The notes beneath the pieces are model-generated. The model was not told the DNA's origin and made no database searches. It worked only from the letters and a program-made list of their open reading frames with translations. Source: a virus. Taken from it: a stretch of DNA of 45,624 bases. Position 1 is the stretch's first letter, and each line of letters starts with the position of its first letter. Shown in pieces: positions 23,380 to 30,893 of this stretch. Location of the stretch: the IMG/VR virus record IMGVR_UViG_3300005471_000025, positions 1 to 45,624 of that record; one strand, 5' to 3'. Position numbers and translations under genes: made by a program.

Positions 23380-23395
23380 CTTGTGATGCAGGACC

Positions 23396-23509
23396 GGGCC
23401 GATGAGCCCAACGAGTCCCTCCTATCACACTAGGAGGGTGGTGAACCGAAAAGGGGCGGGTTCCCCCAGTGGGATGAGAGCTACTGTTGCCCTGCGGTAG
23501 GCCCGCCCC
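23396..23509 (+). other. three consecutive stem-loops between tRNA genes
   Basis: GGGC-CGATGA-GCCC (23396-23409), CCCTCCTA-TCACAC-TAGGAGGG (23417-23438), and a larger structure closed by GGGGCGGG/CCCGCCCC (23453-23460 with 23502-23509) containing CTACTG/CGGTAG. No gene fits here. It may be a structured RNA or processing region of the tRNA transcript. Confidence 0.45.
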
Positions 23510-23543
23510 TCCCATCGGTCTGACGAGGCAGGAGGAGGACACG

Positions 23544-23651
23544 CTGAATCCTTACGATAGAGAGATCACGATTGGCTTCATCCTTATCATGCTCCTCGCG
23601 GTTATTGCAGGAGTGATGCTTATAGTCGGAGTCTTGACGCACACGATGTGA
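23544..23651 (+). CDS. 35-residue membrane protein with a possible CTG start
   Basis: An AGGAGG site ends 5 nt before a CTG at 23544. The frame has no ATG, GTG or TTG close by and runs to TGA 23649-23651, overlapping the tRNA-Cys by 2 nt. It reads NPYDREITIGFILIMLLAVI and then AGVMLIVGVLTHTM, a polar head plus one long hydrophobic helix. The strong ribosome site and the membrane-like sequence argue for a real gene with a rare start codon. Confidence 0.45.
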   Translation: MNPYDREITIGFILIMLLAVIAGVMLIVGVLTHTM

Positions 23652-23724
23652 CGCCGTGTCCGAGTGGTGCAGGAGACGGTCCGCAAAACCGTTTACGGGG
23701 GTTCGACTCCTCCCGGCGTCTCCA
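23650..23724 (+). tRNA. tRNA-Cys (anticodon GCA)
   Basis: Acceptor GACGCCG/CGGCGTC, D arm TCC-GAGTGGTGCA-GGA, anticodon arm ACGGT-CCGCAAA-ACCGT (GCA), T arm GGGGG-TTCGACT-CCTCC with one G-U pair, discriminator U as expected for Cys, and an encoded CCA. Confidence 0.95.
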
Positions 23725-23734
23725 GGTTAGAGGT

Positions 23735-23810
23735 GGCTCGTGGCCCATCTGATGGGTCTTGTCCACAATCGGGTGGCAACGACGCCGGTATCAAGCCCGG
23801 CCCACGAGCC
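23735..23810 (+). ncRNA. tRNA-sized cloverleaf without a clear anticodon
   Basis: A 76-nt segment closed by GGCTCGTGG (23735-23743) and CCACGAGCC (23802-23810). Inside are three hairpins: CCCAT/ATGGG; TTG+CCAC/GTGG+CAA around AATCGG; and GCCGG/CCGGC around TATCAAGC, which resembles a T loop with one extra base. Size, closing stem and position right after tRNA-Cys suggest a decayed tRNA or a tRNA mimic. There is no 7-nt anticodon loop with U33. Confidence 0.5.
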
Positions 23811-23991
23811 GTTTGAGTAGCGCGCGGTGGCATCTATCGGACCTCTCTTGGAGAAGGGGGAGGTTGCAACCCCGGGTAGGTCTTGCGGGGGAACCGAGGA
23901 AACATCGGGGGGAGTGGCGCACCCCCGGGGCCGCTTGCACAGCCACCAAGCCACGTTTGAATCCCGTTCGGAAGAGGAGCATCCAAAGCGC
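23811..23991 (+). other. noncoding stretch with tRNA-like fragments
   Basis: No gene is supported. Two T-arm-like motifs, GGTTGCAACCCCGG (about 23863) and GTTTGAATCCCG (about 23955), and a D-loop-like GAGTGGCGCA (about 23912) follow the cloverleaf at tRNA-like intervals, but no complete tRNA can be folded. Confidence 0.35.
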
Positions 23992-24264
23992 ATGGCTAAC
24001 GAGAAGAAGGTGAGGCACACGGCGGCAGTTGACGCGTCGATCGAAGCGGAGTGGCAAGAGAACAAGTTCATCGTGACGATGGAGGTCAAGAACCCGAGGG
24101 CGCTGGAGGGGGTGCCGGAGGAAGTGCGCGATAGCATGACAATGACGGTCATGGCGCATGCGCTGTTGGAGAAGGCGAGTGAGATTCGGAAGGAGGCGGG
24201 GCTGGAGAAGGATTGGCAGGTCGAGGCGCACAAGGTGAAGCCGGACGATGCGAAGATCCACTAG
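23992..24264 (+). CDS. 90-residue acidic helical protein
   Basis: ATG 23992 with GAGGAG about 14 nt upstream; the long upstream extension is noncoding. Reads KKVRHTAAVDASIEAEWQEN, then FIVTMEVKNPRALEGVPEEV and a helical end. Highly charged, no membrane segment, no family recognised. Confidence 0.65.
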   Translation: MANEKKVRHTAAVDASIEAEWQENKFIVTMEVKNPRALEGVPEEVRDSMTMTVMAHALLEKASEIRKEAGLEKDWQVEAHKVKPDDAKIH

Positions 24265-24280
24265 CGAGAGGGAGGTGCAC

Positions 24281-24652
24281 GTGAGCGAGAAGGTGCAGGC
24301 GCATCAGGGGGATATCTTCTTCGAGAGGTTGGATGGCGTGCCGAAGGGCTATACGTACAATGCGGAGTTGTCGAGCAAGGGACGCATTGTCTTGGCGGAG
24401 GGAGAGGTGACGGGCCACTTCCACGCGATCGAGGAGGATACGGATACGGTAGTGCTTTCACCCCGGGAGAAGGCAGCGATCGATGATCTCATTCTCCACG
24501 TTAGGCGGCCTGAAGGCGTGGTGGTCCAGCATCCGGAGCACGGGCCGATTACGCTGGAGCCGGGCATTTGGAAGGTTAAGAGGCAGCGGGAATACGAGTA
24601 CGGAAGCGAGTCGCGGGAGAAGGAAGCGCGGGCGCGGCAGGTCGCGGACTAG
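24281..24652 (+). CDS. conserved phage protein (GEVTGHFH...EHGPI...QREYE)
   Basis: 123 residues from GTG 24281 with GGAGGTG 6 nt upstream. Key pattern: HQGDIFFERLDGVPKG, VLAEGEVTGHFHAI, then VVQHPEHGPITLEPG and KVKRQREYEY. It matches a recurrent uncharacterised phage family whose conserved His and Glu residues suggest a cupin-like metal-binding beta barrel (inference). Followed by a charged tail. Confidence 0.75.
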   Translation: MSEKVQAHQGDIFFERLDGVPKGYTYNAELSSKGRIVLAEGEVTGHFHAIEEDTDTVVLSPREKAAIDDLILHVRRPEGVVVQHPEHGPITLEPGIWKVKRQREYEYGSESREKEARARQVAD

Positions 24653-24762
24653 AGGCGGAGGCGAGTACGAGATACACACCGACCCTGCGGCAAGGCAGGG
24701 AGCAGCAGCAGTCCGCAAAGCAGCAGTTTTTTGAAGAGCTAGCGAAGCTGAAGCAGGCGGCA

Positions 24763-25590
24763 ATGACGGATGAGCCGCCGCTATACGGCTTACCGCTAGA
24801 GTCTAGATTCGCCGACTTTCTCGAAGGACCACTGACCTACGCCCAAGCGTCTAGACGTATGGGCTTTCCCACCACACTGACCGAGTCGGAGATGGCAGAC
24901 CCGAGCCCGATTGAGATGGACCCAGGCAAGATGACGGATTTGGATCGCGGTAGGCTGGCGGCCAAGCGTCTCGCGGAGGGGCTCTTGCCGGTCGTTGGCG
25001 TCTCCGCGAGCGTGCCGAAGAAGTTCACGCCACGCGGGGTAACGGCTGCGTTTCAGATGGGCCAGTCGATCCAGACCGTGTGGCAGGCGGCGACCTACTA
25101 TGCACCCGATGGGGATAAGGAGACGTTCTACCCGCTCATGGTGAGGCTGGATGCGGCGGGGCGCCTCCACTGCGAGGACGGTCCGTCGATGACGTTCTCG
25201 GATGGGTTTGAGACGTTTCATATCCATGGGATCGAGGTGGGGCGGCAAGTGATCGTCGCCCCGCACGAGATCCCGGTGGAGATGATCCAGGCGTGTAAGA
25301 ACGTGGAGCAGAGGCGGGTCATCATCAAGAGATACGGGCAGCAGAGGTATATGGAGAAGCTGGGCCTGAAGCCCGTGCATCGGGATGACTGGGGGGAGTT
25401 GTACAAGGCCCCCGTGCCCGGGGATGAGGACCTGACGATGGTGAAGGTGGTCAACAACACGCCCGAGAAAGACGGGACGTACAAGGACTACTGGCTCCCG
25501 GTGCCGCCCAGCATGAAGACGGCGAAGGAAGCGGTGGCGTGGACGTGGGCCAAGCCGGAGCAGGAGTTTAATCCAACCGAGAGGTCGTGA
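24763..25590 (+). CDS. DUF6745-like protein
   Basis: 275 residues from ATG 24763. The core has RLHCEDGPSMTFSDGFETFH, IHGIEVGRQVIVAPHEIP, NVEQRRVIIKRYGQQRYMEK and GELYKAPVPGDEDLTMVKVV, then VAWTW near the end. These features match the DUF6745 group (GPam-y-DG, N-E-RRv--e--G). The upstream sequence (24688-24762) in the same frame is open and reads like a Gln-rich helix (REQQQSAKQQFFEELAKLKQ), but has no standard start codon, so the true start may be upstream at a rare codon. Role unknown. Confidence 0.7.
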   Translation: MTDEPPLYGLPLESRFADFLEGPLTYAQASRRMGFPTTLTESEMADPSPIEMDPGKMTDLDRGRLAAKRLAEGLLPVVGVSASVPKKFTPRGVTAAFQMGQSIQTVWQAATYYAPDGDKETFYPLMVRLDAAGRLHCEDGPSMTFSDGFETFHIHGIEVGRQVIVAPHEIPVEMIQACKNVEQRRVIIKRYGQQRYMEKLGLKPVHRDDWGELYKAPVPGDEDLTMVKVVNNTPEKDGTYKDYWLPVPPSMKTAKEAVAWTWAKPEQEFNPTERS

Positions 25591-25811
25591 CGATGCGCGG
25601 GCATGGGCAGAGCGATATCGAGAGGCGGCTTGTGGAACTAGAGCGGCGGCAACAGGTGTTTGTGAGCCAGATGGCGGAGGCGGTGGTGTGTCTGGCGGAG
25701 AGTCAGTTGATTGTGGCCGAGAGGGCGGGGATCGAGATACCGGATGGGATGAAGAACCGGATTGGGTCGTTACAGTTGATGCTCAGTTCGCTCTCGGCGG
25801 GGCAGGGGTGA
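25587..25811 (+). CDS. 74-residue helical protein
   Basis: GTG 25587 overlaps the preceding stop (GTGA); ATG 25593 has GAGAGG 8 nt upstream and is equally possible. Helical throughout, with IERRLVELERRQQVFVSQMA and an end like LQLMLSSLSAGQG. No family recognised. Confidence 0.6.
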   Translation: MTMRGHGQSDIERRLVELERRQQVFVSQMAEAVVCLAESQLIVAERAGIEIPDGMKNRIGSLQLMLSSLSAGQG

Positions 25812-26020
25812 TGGCAGACAAGATTGAGTTTGGTATTAAGAAGGATCATGTCACCAAGGCTATCGGACTGAAGTTCGATATCACAACGGAGAACATGGAA
25901 GCCTTCCACAAGGCGTATATGGATGCGAAGAGCTACATAGACATCGAAGCAACGATCGATGGCCAAACCAAGACGTTCACCTGGGAGGAGTTTAAGGTGG
26001 CGTTGGGGTTTGCGAAGTAG
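25811..26020 (+). CDS. 69-residue hypothetical protein
   Basis: ATG 25811 shares its A with the previous stop (TGATG). Small alpha/beta protein: ADKIEFGIKKDHVTKAIGLK, FDITTENMEAFHKAYMDAKS and TKTFTWEEFKVALGF. No family recognised; it is coupled on both sides. Confidence 0.65.
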   Translation: MADKIEFGIKKDHVTKAIGLKFDITTENMEAFHKAYMDAKSYIDIEATIDGQTKTFTWEEFKVALGFAK

Positions 26021-26919
26021 TGCTCCTCTCCGTCAGCGACATCAACCTCTTCCTCCGCTGTGAGCACGAGTGGTGGTGTAAGTGCGTTCGGAAGCGCGTG
26101 CCGAGGCGTGGGGATGCGGCACTCTATGCCGGATCGTTGTGGCACGTGCTCCTGGCTGAATACGCAAAGAGCCAGGACAAGACGAAGGCGCTGGAGACGG
26201 CGACGGGGGAGTTGGCGCGGTTGAGGGACGAGCTAGCCGTGTTCGGCATCGAGAAGACGGTCGAGGACTTCCAGAAGCAGGCGGACGGGTTGCTCGCGGC
26301 GTTCGCGCTCTATGAGGACCCGACGCTGGGGTTTGAGACGCTGGCGATTGAGACGCCCATTCAGGCGCGGCTGCCGTATCGGAGGCTCGTGCAGCATGAG
26401 TTGATCGGCACGCCGGATCGCGTCGTGAGGGCGCCCGATGGCCGGGTGTGGTCGGTCCAGTACAAGACGATATCGGATCGCACACCGCCAGCCGTGTTCG
26501 TCGAGATGGCGCAGCGGACGTTGCACGAGCTAGTCTACGCGTTCTTGATCTCGGAGAAGTACGTCCTACAGGAGAAGGACTATGGCGGGACTATTCTCAA
26601 CGTTACTCGGAAGCTCTCTGCCCGGGGTCTTCGGGAGCGCCCTGAGTCAGCATTCATCCATGAGCCGATCCCCATACAGTGGGAGCAGGTATCAAGCGCA
26701 CTCCACGATATCGCCACCTGGGGGGACCGTATGGAGCGAATCGCCCTGGGGCTGGAGCCTCCTACCCAGAACCGGACCGCTGACTGCAACCGCTACGGGA
26801 ACGTTCTCTCTCCCTACTGGGAAGTTCGGGTGGGTCGGGCAAGACTTGAGGACGACCTCTGGTATATGGACGCAAGTCCACGGTATGGGGAAGTTGGAGC
26901 CCTGGAGTCCGCTCGATAG
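26020..26919 (+). CDS. PD-(D/E)XK exonuclease (Cas4/RecB-like)
   Basis: 299 residues from GTG 26020, overlapping the preceding TAG by 1 nt. Features of the PDDEXK_1 family: an N-terminal SVSDINLFLRCEHEWW(C) entry helix, YAGSLWHVLLAEYA, and the catalytic core ELIGTPDRVVRAPDGRVWSV-QYKT, in which Asp, then Q-x-K supply the active site (Gln replaces the second acid, as in some members), followed by a QRTLHELVYAF helix. An Fe-S cluster of the Cas4 type is not obvious, as only a few Cys are present. Likely trims DNA ends for recombination with the Sak4-like ATPase. Confidence 0.8.
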   Translation: MLLSVSDINLFLRCEHEWWCKCVRKRVPRRGDAALYAGSLWHVLLAEYAKSQDKTKALETATGELARLRDELAVFGIEKTVEDFQKQADGLLAAFALYEDPTLGFETLAIETPIQARLPYRRLVQHELIGTPDRVVRAPDGRVWSVQYKTISDRTPPAVFVEMAQRTLHELVYAFLISEKYVLQEKDYGGTILNVTRKLSARGLRERPESAFIHEPIPIQWEQVSSALHDIATWGDRMERIALGLEPPTQNRTADCNRYGNVLSPYWEVRVGRARLEDDLWYMDASPRYGEVGALESAR

Positions 26920-26966
26920 TCCGGAGGTGTTTGGACTTGACCTGAAAGGGGTTAGCGACCGCGTCT

Positions 26967-27872
26967 ATGCTCTCCTTAATCTTGTCTTCTCCTATTCGTC
27001 TTGGCCAGTTGAGGTCGCTGCGCAATCAACGATGGTCTCCCACCGATGAGGCGATCGTGTTCGTCGCACCGGGGGAGGAGGCGGAACTAGCGGTGCAGGG
27101 GTTACAGGTCGCGGGGCTGATTCCGAATCTGAAGGTGCTGGAGCCCCCGATGGAGGAGCGGTTGCCACCGTGGGATGCGTTGGTGCAGGGAGTGGCCGAG
27201 GCGGCGAACGATTGGGTCTGGCTCCTCCCGCCCGAGATGAAGCCTGCTCCGATGGCGTTGGAGACGATACGCGGGGCGATCGAGGCAAGGGAGGACGCGA
27301 AGATCCACGTGTTCCGGGCGTATGGGTTGAATGGGTGCCTCATGCCGAGCCACCCCGCGAGGGAGGCGTTTGTGCCTCGCGAGATGACCGTGGCGTGCGC
27401 TGTGGTGCCGCGCGGGCTTGCGCGCCTCGCGACCTTTCACGCTGGACAGTGGGGCGATCTCGCGTGGCTGGATGAGGCGGCGCGGTTGCACCCGGCTGGA
27501 GAGGGGTCGGTCGTTTGGCACAACCGGCTCGTGGCGGTGAGGGATACGGACACGGTGTACATCGAGGAGAGGTTGGGGGACGCAACGCCCAGGTGGAGTT
27601 TCCGGCCGCAGGAGTTCATCAAGACTTCGGAGAAGGAGGAGGTTGGGACGCTGGAGTTGGCGCACGTTGGGGAGGGATGGCTCGGGCAGTTGAGGCTCGC
27701 GGAGAAGGCGCGGGGGATGGGGTATCGGGCGCCGCTCGCTCGGTTCGCGCTGGAGGCGTGTAGCGGGGAGAGGTTGACCTTGCGAGGGCCGGGCGAGGAT
27801 GACGTGGAGGAGCATGCGGGCTTGTGCTACCTGTGGGACGAGTTCGAGAAGCACGCGGGGGCGAAGGCGTGA
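26967..27872 (+). CDS. possible GT-A-fold glycosyltransferase
   Basis: 301 residues from ATG 26967. The start LSLILSSPIRLGQLRSLRNQ followed by EAIVFVAPGEEAEL resembles the first strand and turn of family 2 glycosyltransferases. Later ANDWVWLLPPEMKPAPMALE sits where the donor-binding DxD strand would be, but the acids are missing (PPE). A further WGDLAWLDEAARLHPAGEG resembles the late catalytic acid region. Tentative call, supported by the methyltransferase gene that overlaps its stop. Could be inactive or unrelated. Confidence 0.4.
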   Translation: MLSLILSSPIRLGQLRSLRNQRWSPTDEAIVFVAPGEEAELAVQGLQVAGLIPNLKVLEPPMEERLPPWDALVQGVAEAANDWVWLLPPEMKPAPMALETIRGAIEAREDAKIHVFRAYGLNGCLMPSHPAREAFVPREMTVACAVVPRGLARLATFHAGQWGDLAWLDEAARLHPAGEGSVVWHNRLVAVRDTDTVYIEERLGDATPRWSFRPQEFIKTSEKEEVGTLELAHVGEGWLGQLRLAEKARGMGYRAPLARFALEACSGERLTLRGPGEDDVEEHAGLCYLWDEFEKHAGAKA

Positions 27873-28630
27873 GCGAGCGCTTCAACCCAGTCGACCACCC
27901 GACCTGCACGGTGCTGCCGGATCGTTTGACCAACGTGGATGACTTCCACCCGCATCTACCAGTGGCGATGGCGTTGGTATCGATGCTCCGGCCGAGTCGG
28001 GTGGTGGAGCTAGGCGTGTACCTGGGGGATAGCTTGTGCAGCATGGCCCAGGCGGTGAGGCTGCTTGCGCTCCCCACGAAGCTCTATGGCGTGGACACGT
28101 GGAAGGGCGATGAGCACTCGGGGCGGTACGGCGAGGAGATCGTGCAGGATCTGAGGCGCTACCTCGTGCGGAACGATTACCAGAACGTTGAGTTGATTCG
28201 GAAGACGACCTTGCAGGCGGTGCCGCATTTTAGAGATGGGTCGGTGGACCTGCTGCACATCGATGCGGACCATACGTATGAGGGCGTGAAGGCGGATTGG
28301 GAGGGGTACCTCCCGAAGGTGAGCGAGCAGGGGGCGGTGATCCTGCACGATATTTATACGTTCACGCATCCTCAGTTGAAGGTGTGGAAGTTGTGGGAGG
28401 AGATTAAGGCCGCGCACCCGGGGAGGACGTTTGAGTTCCCGCATGCGTGGGGTGTGGGGTTGGTGCAGCCGAATCGCGTGCATCCCAATTTGGTGGACCT
28501 CTTCGCGATGGGGCAAGAGGACGTGGAGAAGACGCAGCAGTTCTTCGCGGTGCTGGGGCAGAGGGTGATGGACTACGGCGAGGCGCGGAGGCAGGCGGTA
28601 GAGGCGTTGACGCAGGCGTTAAAGAAGTGA
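27869..28630 (+). CDS. family-24 SAM-dependent methyltransferase
   Basis: 253 residues from GTG 27869 (GTGA overlap with the previous gene). Motif I VVELGVYLGDSLCSMAQAV, motif II YGVDTWKGDEHSGRYG, a DLLHIDADHTYEGVKADWEG segment after DGSV, and GAVILHDIYTF. This is the Methyltransf_24 plan, often found near glycosyltransferases in surface polysaccharide clusters, where it methylates sugars or small acceptors. In a phage it could alter host or virion glycans; substrate unknown. Confidence 0.8.
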   Translation: MSERFNPVDHPTCTVLPDRLTNVDDFHPHLPVAMALVSMLRPSRVVELGVYLGDSLCSMAQAVRLLALPTKLYGVDTWKGDEHSGRYGEEIVQDLRRYLVRNDYQNVELIRKTTLQAVPHFRDGSVDLLHIDADHTYEGVKADWEGYLPKVSEQGAVILHDIYTFTHPQLKVWKLWEEIKAAHPGRTFEFPHAWGVGLVQPNRVHPNLVDLFAMGQEDVEKTQQFFAVLGQRVMDYGEARRQAVEALTQALKK

Positions 28631-28679
28631 ATCGCGCGCGGGCGTTGAGGCGTCTAAGTAGGTTCAGAGGAGGTGGCAC

Positions 28680-29003
28680 GTGATGATAAAGAGTCAACAT
28701 GAGAACGTATGGGAAGAGATCTATCTATCTGACCTCAAGTACCAGAATCAGATTGAGTCCCGATTCAAGAATAACCCAGGGCGACACGGGATGAGGAACG
28801 AGGTACCGATCCAGTCAGTGCGTGGTGGGTGCCCTCCGGTGGCTGTGCTGGTTGACTGCTGCCTCGCGTGCACGATTCCGAGTCTGCACCACTACCAGGA
28901 TGTAGATTGGGATGACAAGAACGAGAGGGAGATTGTCACCTGGAAGCTGCAATTCAATGAATATACCCAGGTCTACCATGCTAACTGGCGGTTGCTTGAC
29001 TAA
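28680..29003 (+). CDS. hypothetical protein with Cys pairs
   Basis: 107 residues from GTG 28680 or ATG 28683, with AGGAGG 7-10 nt upstream. A charged N-terminus (HENVWEEIYLSDLKYQNQIE) leads to a Cys cluster (RGGCPPVAVLVDCCLACTIP), possibly metal-binding, and an aromatic C-terminus. Codon use is less GC-rich than its neighbours. No family recognised. Confidence 0.6.
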   Translation: MMIKSQHENVWEEIYLSDLKYQNQIESRFKNNPGRHGMRNEVPIQSVRGGCPPVAVLVDCCLACTIPSLHHYQDVDWDDKNEREIVTWKLQFNEYTQVYHANWRLLD

Positions 29004-29833
29004 TGGCGATCGCAACCGGCACACCCGATCTATATGAACGCATCCTAATCTACGGGGCACCCAAGGTAGGGAAGACGCGCTTCGCCACGGCTCTGACGGG
29101 GAGGTTTGGCGAGGCCGTTTACTTTGCCGTCGATCCGGGCGCAGAGCGACTTGACTCGGTACTAACCGGGTATCGGAGCCGCCTCCACGTGGTCCAGTCG
29201 AGGCCGAAGGTAGGCGAGGTGTACGACCCGAGGAAGGACGCCTTCATCATCGCCCAGGAGGACTGGACGAAGCAGTTCCCCGGGGTGAAGACGTTGATCT
29301 GGGACACGTTGACCATCACGAGCCAGTCGATCCTCGCACACATTGCCGATACCGGAGCATTCAGCGCCACCCAGCATATCTCGATGGGGCAGAAGGGGTC
29401 GAAGGAGTACCAGACCGTGCCGATGCAGGGGGATTACGGGGCAGCGCAGAATGCCGTGGACCGATTGATAACGTTCCTATTCCAGCAGCCACTTCACGTG
29501 ATTGTCTTGGCGCACGAGGGTTACCGAGAGGCCATGGAGGGAGGGGCCAAGACTCTGATTGGAGGCCCGCTGACGGTAGGCTCCAAAACGATCGGGTCGT
29601 TAGCGGGGCGTTTTCCCACTGCAATCAGACTCACGAGGAAAGAAGAGTCGGCAGGGTTTGAGAAGAAGACGAAGGTCGTGGCGTGGACGGAGACGAAGGG
29701 CGTGTGGGTTGCCGGAGTGAGGTCGGGGCATCTGATGAACCCGATGCCGATGGTCGACGTGCCGCCCGATCCGATTGGGTTCTGGGAGCAGTACGATCGA
29801 ATGTTTCTAGCCGAGGAGGGGGCGAATGTCTGA
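29003..29833 (+). CDS. Sak4-like RecA-fold recombinase
   Basis: 276 residues from ATG 29003 (TAATG overlap). Walker A IYGAPKVGKTRFA (18-25), strand VYFAVDPGAERLDS, Walker B TLIWDTLT (97-103) and a sensor-like VIVLAHEGYRE. Length and plan fit the AAA_24 single-domain RecA-like group that includes phage Sak4 annealing proteins. It would assist single-strand annealing or recombination-dependent replication with the putative SSB encoded next and the Cas4-like nuclease upstream. Confidence 0.8.
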   Translation: MAIATGTPDLYERILIYGAPKVGKTRFATALTGRFGEAVYFAVDPGAERLDSVLTGYRSRLHVVQSRPKVGEVYDPRKDAFIIAQEDWTKQFPGVKTLIWDTLTITSQSILAHIADTGAFSATQHISMGQKGSKEYQTVPMQGDYGAAQNAVDRLITFLFQQPLHVIVLAHEGYREAMEGGAKTLIGGPLTVGSKTIGSLAGRFPTAIRLTRKEESAGFEKKTKVVAWTETKGVWVAGVRSGHLMNPMPMVDVPPDPIGFWEQYDRMFLAEEGANV

Positions 29834-30398
29834 GGGCGGATTCCTGACGATTTCAGGGGGAGCGATCAAGGCGGCAGAGGAGGCGGCTGAGAACAAGATG
29901 AAGGTGCCGGAGACGGCACGGACGGGGAGGGACAAGGAGGTCAGGTTCTGGGAGGAGGCGGGCACGATCACAGCCGCCTACTCGAAGAAGTACACGGACA
30001 CGAAGACCAACACGGAGGTCCGGGTCCTGACGTATGAGGTTGCGTGCTCGGCTGATGGGTCGGGGGAGAACGTGGGGTTCGTCATTAAGAATGGGTTGAG
30101 GTTCGCACCCTCGGCTATGGCGATGGGGGAGCCCCAGAACCTGGCGAAGATGTCGTTTCTCTCGGTCAACAAGTTGGTGGGGCTGCTCCGCGCCCTGGGG
30201 TTCCAGGGCGATCAGCCGGACGGAGGGTATAGCCAGGAGATGCTCGCGGCCTTGTTCCCGGCTGAGGATGCGTTCGGGGAGATGAGTGCGCTCGTGAACC
30301 GGACGTTGAGGTTTGAGGTGCGGCAGGCTCCCACGGTGGGGAACGACGGGCAGAAGCGGTTCTTCCCTGAGATAAGCAAGGTGTTTGAGGTCGTTTGA
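29826..30398 (+). CDS. putative single-stranded DNA-binding protein
   Basis: 190 residues from ATG 29826, overlapping the Sak4-like gene by 8 nt. An OB-like beta region (EVRVLTYEVACSADGSGENV, GFVIKNGLRFAP) is followed by a helical part (FLSVNKLVGLLRALGF) and a final strand with VFEVV. Single-stranded binding proteins commonly neighbour Sak4 genes, and size and pattern fit, but no acidic C-terminal tail is present. Function inferred from context. Confidence 0.5.
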   Translation: MSEGGFLTISGGAIKAAEEAAENKMKVPETARTGRDKEVRFWEEAGTITAAYSKKYTDTKTNTEVRVLTYEVACSADGSGENVGFVIKNGLRFAPSAMAMGEPQNLAKMSFLSVNKLVGLLRALGFQGDQPDGGYSQEMLAALFPAEDAFGEMSALVNRTLRFEVRQAPTVGNDGQKRFFPEISKVFEVV

Positions 30399-30446
30399 AC
30401 GCTTGAGACGATTGCCACGGACGGGCATCTAAACGGGAGGTAGCTC

Positions 30447-30893
30447 ATGGAAGAGCAGGGTGGGCGTGATCTGGTCAATAGGATGGCGCGCGATGTCGTG
30501 AGGATGCAACAACCTCCGGCCGCAGCCGAAGAGGGGGCTGATTGGCAAGAGCCCCCCGGAATGCAGAACGGGCCGCAGCCTGGCCCCGCGCCGACAGAGG
30601 TGCAGCGTAACGCGCCCGAAGCCGCCCCTACCCAGCCTCCGGCTCCCGAGCTTCTTGGAGTCGACGTGAAGGCAGGGATTCTCTTCACGAGCATCGGGAA
30701 CTTCCCGATCGAGATTAAGGAGCGGAACAGGATTGCGAAGGCATGCTTACGAACTATAAAGGCGCAATTGGCCTCAACCTACACGGTAATGGCAAGAGGG
30801 ATTTCCGTGAGGCAGCGGGCCGTCCGATCGGACAAAGGGAAGGCGAAGCCCAAACGGCGGCCCAGCAAGACCGCCCCTGGCGTGGCCTCCTAA
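30447..30893 (+). CDS. hypothetical protein with Pro-rich linker
   Basis: 148 residues from ATG 30447 (GGGAGGTAG upstream). The N-terminal helix (GRDLVNRMARDVVRM) is followed by a Pro/Ala/Glu-rich linker (about 25-70), a short beta-helix region (GILFTSIGNFPIEIKERNRI) and a very basic tail (GKAKPKRRPSKT). DNA contact by the tail is possible. Its 3' third overlaps the next frame by 151 nt. Confidence 0.55.
   Translation: MEEQGGRDLVNRMARDVVRMQQPPAAAEEGADWQEPPGMQNGPQPGPAPTEVQRNAPEAAPTQPPAPELLGVDVKAGILFTSIGNFPIEIKERNRIAKACLRTIKAQLASTYTVMARGISVRQRAVRSDKGKAKPKRRPSKTAPGVAS

Noticed and set aside
23398-23451. Hammerhead-like CGATGAG ... CGAAAA elements
   Set aside because: The core reads CCGATGA rather than CTGATGA, and no consistent stems I-III can be drawn.
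23841-23975. Possible tRNA-Pro (TGG) and tRNA-Ala/Cys-like anticodon loops
   Set aside because: Loops such as CTTGGAG and TTGCACA occur, but no matching acceptor stem or full set of arms could be paired.
26582-27049. 155-codon + frame across the nuclease end
   Set aside because: Ser/Gly-rich shadow without a ribosome site. I considered a frameshifted nuclease C-terminus, but the nuclease frame keeps a sensible NRYGNVLSPYWEV stretch.
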